NCBI GenBank assembly: GCA_025603075.1
Contig: MU626283.1
Span: forward strand, 96,795-160,794
Length of the DNA stretch: 64,000 nucleotides
Reading direction: 5' to 3'
Source of the DNA: Neoconidiobolus thromboides FSU 785
Lineage: Eukaryota; Entomophthoromycota; Entomophthoromycetes; Entomophthorales; Neoconidiobolaceae
Part shown: piece after piece, positions 61,941 through 64,000 of the stretch
Numbering within the stretch: position 1 is the stretch's first letter
How the letters are laid out: each line of letters starts with the position of its first letter
Made by a program: the position numbers and the translations under genes
The notes under the pieces: model-generated
What the model saw: the letters and a program-made list of their open reading frames with translations, nothing else
Database searches by the model: none
What the model was told of the DNA's origin: nothing

Positions 61941-62378
61941 ATGAATAAATTCATCATTAGTCTTGCTATTGCTTCCTTCATTACCGCTGCTCCAACTTTA
62001 AACAAACGTGAAGCTAATACCCTTGGATTAGGAGTAGATTTAGGCTTAGGTTTAGGTTTAGGAGGTAAACCAGGATATGGTTCAGGATATGGCTCAAACC
62101 CAGGATATGGTTCAAACCCAGGATATGGTTCAGGATCAAGTGGTAATGGAGTAGGAGTAGGTGCTGGAGTAGGAGTAGGAGTAGGTGGTAATCCATTATT
62201 AGGAGTAGGTGCTGGAGTAGGAGTAGGAGTAGGTGGCAATCCATTATTAGGAGTAGGCGCTGGAGTAGGAGTAGGAGTAGGTGGCAATCCATTATTAGGA
62301 GTAGGTGCTGGAGTAGGAGTAGGTGCTGGTAATAAACCAGGATACAACTCAGGATATAACTCAGGATACGGATACTGA
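61941..62378 (+). CDS. Secreted Leu-Gly repeat protein, copy 5
   Basis: A 145-residue member. The start chosen is the ATG at 61941, because it opens the family signal peptide MNKFIISLAIASFITAA; an in-frame ATG at 61869 would add a Lys/Ile-rich stretch absent from the other copies. PTLNKREANTLGLGVDLGLG gives the KR-E-A site. GYGSGYGSNPGYGSNPGYGS follows, then three copies of a 16-residue unit GNPLLGVGAGVGVGVG (48-bp tandem repeats). The end is NSGYNSGYGY. Gly/Val replaces much of the Gly/Leu. It lacks Cys, a membrane helix and a GPI signal. It lies in a gene-poor stretch with a MITE 220 bp upstream. Confidence 0.8.
   Translation: MNKFIISLAIASFITAAPTLNKREANTLGLGVDLGLGLGLGGKPGYGSGYGSNPGYGSNPGYGSGSSGNGVGVGAGVGVGVGGNPLLGVGAGVGVGVGGNPLLGVGAGVGVGVGGNPLLGVGAGVGVGAGNKPGYNSGYNSGYGY
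62184..62327 (+). repeat. Three 48-bp tandem repeats inside Leu-Gly copy 5
   Basis: Units start at 62184, 62232 and 62280, each GGTGG(T/C)AATCCATTATTA followed by the GGAGTAGG(T/C)GCTGGAGTA tract. They differ at only a few third positions, so the expansion is recent; the third unit diverges at its end. Confidence 0.85.
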
Positions 62379-63717
62379 ACTAATTTAGGTGCTAAGATTG
62401 GACTTTGATTTTACTCAATCACAATTCAATCAACTATCTTATTTATAATAAAATGCCTTCAACTTTATTGTAAAAATTATTCAAATTCTATATTTAAGTG
62501 CCAAAATCATTTTTTTATTGTAACACATTACAAATTTAGCTTAAATTAACTTTATATCTTAGAATTTATAGTATTATAACACATTATCTCAATACTTTAG
62601 GCCATATGCCTACTGTAATTACTTAATGTCTAAACAATTTCAAGTGCTTTAATTATTGTGCCTGGGAGAAGTAAAATAGGTTAGCATTTCTGGATTGTTT
62701 TAATAATAAGGTTGTTCTGGGAAGTATGTAAAATTTCAATATAGTCCTACTTTTTCAGAAAGCAATAGACAAGAGGTTGCACCGTTTGGTTACTAAAAGT
62801 GGAGGTTTTTCAATCTAAAGCATTGACAACTGTGCAAAGAGAAAGTGATAATTAAGGAGACCTGCGAAGCTGCTATAGACCTCGTAAAAATCACTAAAAC
62901 AATTAAGGCTTAATAATATAAGATAAAAGAAAATACAGTCAAGTACCTGGTTCTGTTAAACGTATTATGTAGTTTAAAACTTTTAGTCTGGGGTTTATTA
63001 AAAAATAAAATAAAAGTTTAAGAAGCTACTGTTTTATAAAAATCCCAATTTTATGATATAGCTGATAAGAATTATCATAATATGTATATCTGATCATTTA
63101 GGTATTATAACAATCTTACAAAGCACAAAGCACAAATCATTCTGAGCTGAATTTAACTAGAAATGTTTTAAGATAATAAAATTATTATATAGATAGATGT
63201 TTGAAATAATATAAAAAGAGCGCAAAGCATTACAAAACATTAATTTATTTATAATTTAATGTAACATAATTAATATACAGTTGACTTCGTTCCTAAAAAT
63301 GGGTGATATACTATTTTATCTGATATGAAAAACAGATTGTCAAATTTAATCATGCTTCTATTAAGTTCTCAATTTTAAAGGACTTTAAAACTCTATATTC
63401 CTTGGCTTTGATATTATAAACTATGGCTTAAAGGATTATAACAAAAGCGATAGGGATTCAAAAGTAATAAGGATGATATTTTCAAAGTAGAAATAAAAAT
63501 ATGCTGAAAGTATTAACACTCAAAAATAGCTGAATATATATTTAATAAATACTAGCACTTGAAATTTATATTATTCGAATAATTAGTATTGATAATAAAT
63601 CATATAGTAGATACAAAAAGTGTAAAATGTATAATCTTTCAAAATATTTTTTGTTTTATTTTAGTGAATTTAAGATAAAGATTAGTTAAAGATTATTGTT
63701 GATTTGAATAGTAATAA
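62379..63717. other. Intergenic, no gene seen
   Basis: About 1.3 kb of AT-rich spacer. The last about 80 bases resemble the 3' flank of Leu-Gly copy 2. No MITE recognised here. Confidence 0.5.
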
Positions 63718-64000
63718 TTAAAGGCCAAGCCCTAGACCAGCTCCAACACCCAATCCAACACCACCTTTTCCAATACCTACACCAGCTCCCAAGCCTAAGC
63801 CTAAGTCAAGACCACCATGACCTGATCCTGAGCCATAACCTGAAGATCCTGATCTGTAACCTGATCCTGATGATCCATAACCAGATGATCCAGAGCCAGA
63901 TGCATGTCCATTACCTCCTAAACCTAAACCTAAACCTAAACCTACTCCTAACCCAAGGCCTGAATTTGATCCATGACCAGATGAGCCATATCCTGATGCT
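63718..64000 (-). CDS. Secreted Leu-Gly repeat protein, copy 6 (3' part, cut by window end)
   Basis: The minus strand from 64000 to the stop at 63718 encodes ASGYGSSGHGSNSGLGLGVG, then NGHASGSGSSGYGSSGSG, SGHGGLDLGLGLGAGVGIGK and the end GVGLGVGAGLGLAF. It is closest to copy 2: both share the GHGGLDLGLGLGAGVG block and about 80 bp of 3' flank (TTTTGTTTTATTTTAGT... up to the stop). The signal peptide and processing site lie outside the window. Confidence 0.78.
   Translation of the reverse strand, partial: ASGYGSSGHGSNSGLGLGVGLGLGLGLGGNGHASGSGSSGYGSSGSGYRSGSSGYGSGSGHGGLDLGLGLGAGVGIGKGGVGLGVGAGLGLGL

Noticed and set aside
61913-62347. Pro/Thr-rich minus-strand ORFs opposite Leu-Gly copy 5 (also 62014-62292)
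   Set aside because: Mirror reading of the GGA/GTA repeat; no independent start context.

Overview
This window is nuclear DNA from a very AT-rich filamentous or early-diverging fungus. The evidence is short GT-AG introns (typically GTAAGT...TTTAG), a Zn2Cys6 transcription factor, a SUN-family cell-wall protein, a fused ARG5,6 arginine gene, and ATG4 and PEX1. An aerobic cytochrome c gene argues against the equally AT-rich anaerobic gut fungi. I cannot name the species. Poly-Asn runs, low gene density and a TRAF7-like RING/WD40 protein would fit a Mucoromycota or Glomeromycotina-type genome, but that is inference.

Layout: 1-12 kb holds the 3' end of a Rho-GDI, a multi-exon RhoGEF, a Zn2Cys6 regulator, a small membrane ORF and ATG4. 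12-20 kb holds a large NUP160/NUP120-type nucleoporin convergent with ARG5,6. 22-27 kb holds a secreted SUN-family protein and a membrane-anchored DUF4097-like protein. 27.8-30 kb holds two members of a secreted Leu-Gly repeat family, the second cut by a 100-N gap. 31-44.6 kb holds the core genes PEX1, TRAF7-like, CYC1, a SIW14-like phosphatase, SmG, an SOD-like mitoribosomal protein and a three-finger RanBP2 zinc-finger protein. 48.9-54 kb holds S-adenosylhomocysteinase, a GPI-anchored Cys-rich protein, the mitochondrial rhomboid PCP1 and a Maf-type nucleotide pyrophosphatase. From 54.2 kb to the end the DNA is gene-poor and accessory: four more Leu-Gly proteins among many short repeats and decayed sequence.

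Two themes stand out. (1) A family of at least six secreted Leu-Gly repeat proteins has a near-identical signal peptide followed at once by a KR-E-A type Kex2/Ste13-like processing site. The four complete copies share a TATAAATACTC-like box about 85-95 bp before the ATG. One member carries two processing modules. (2) About 19 copies of a ~105-bp MITE-like element with TATGGGGATG...CATCCCCATA ends lie only between genes. One copy is a perfect 59-bp palindrome, and several bracket the Leu-Gly genes.

Many core genes serve mitochondria (ARG5,6, CYC1, mS42/mS43-like, PCP1, probably the RanBP2 zinc-finger protein). They sit in tight convergent or divergent pairs, while the MITEs and Leu-Gly genes occupy the long AT-rich gaps between them.
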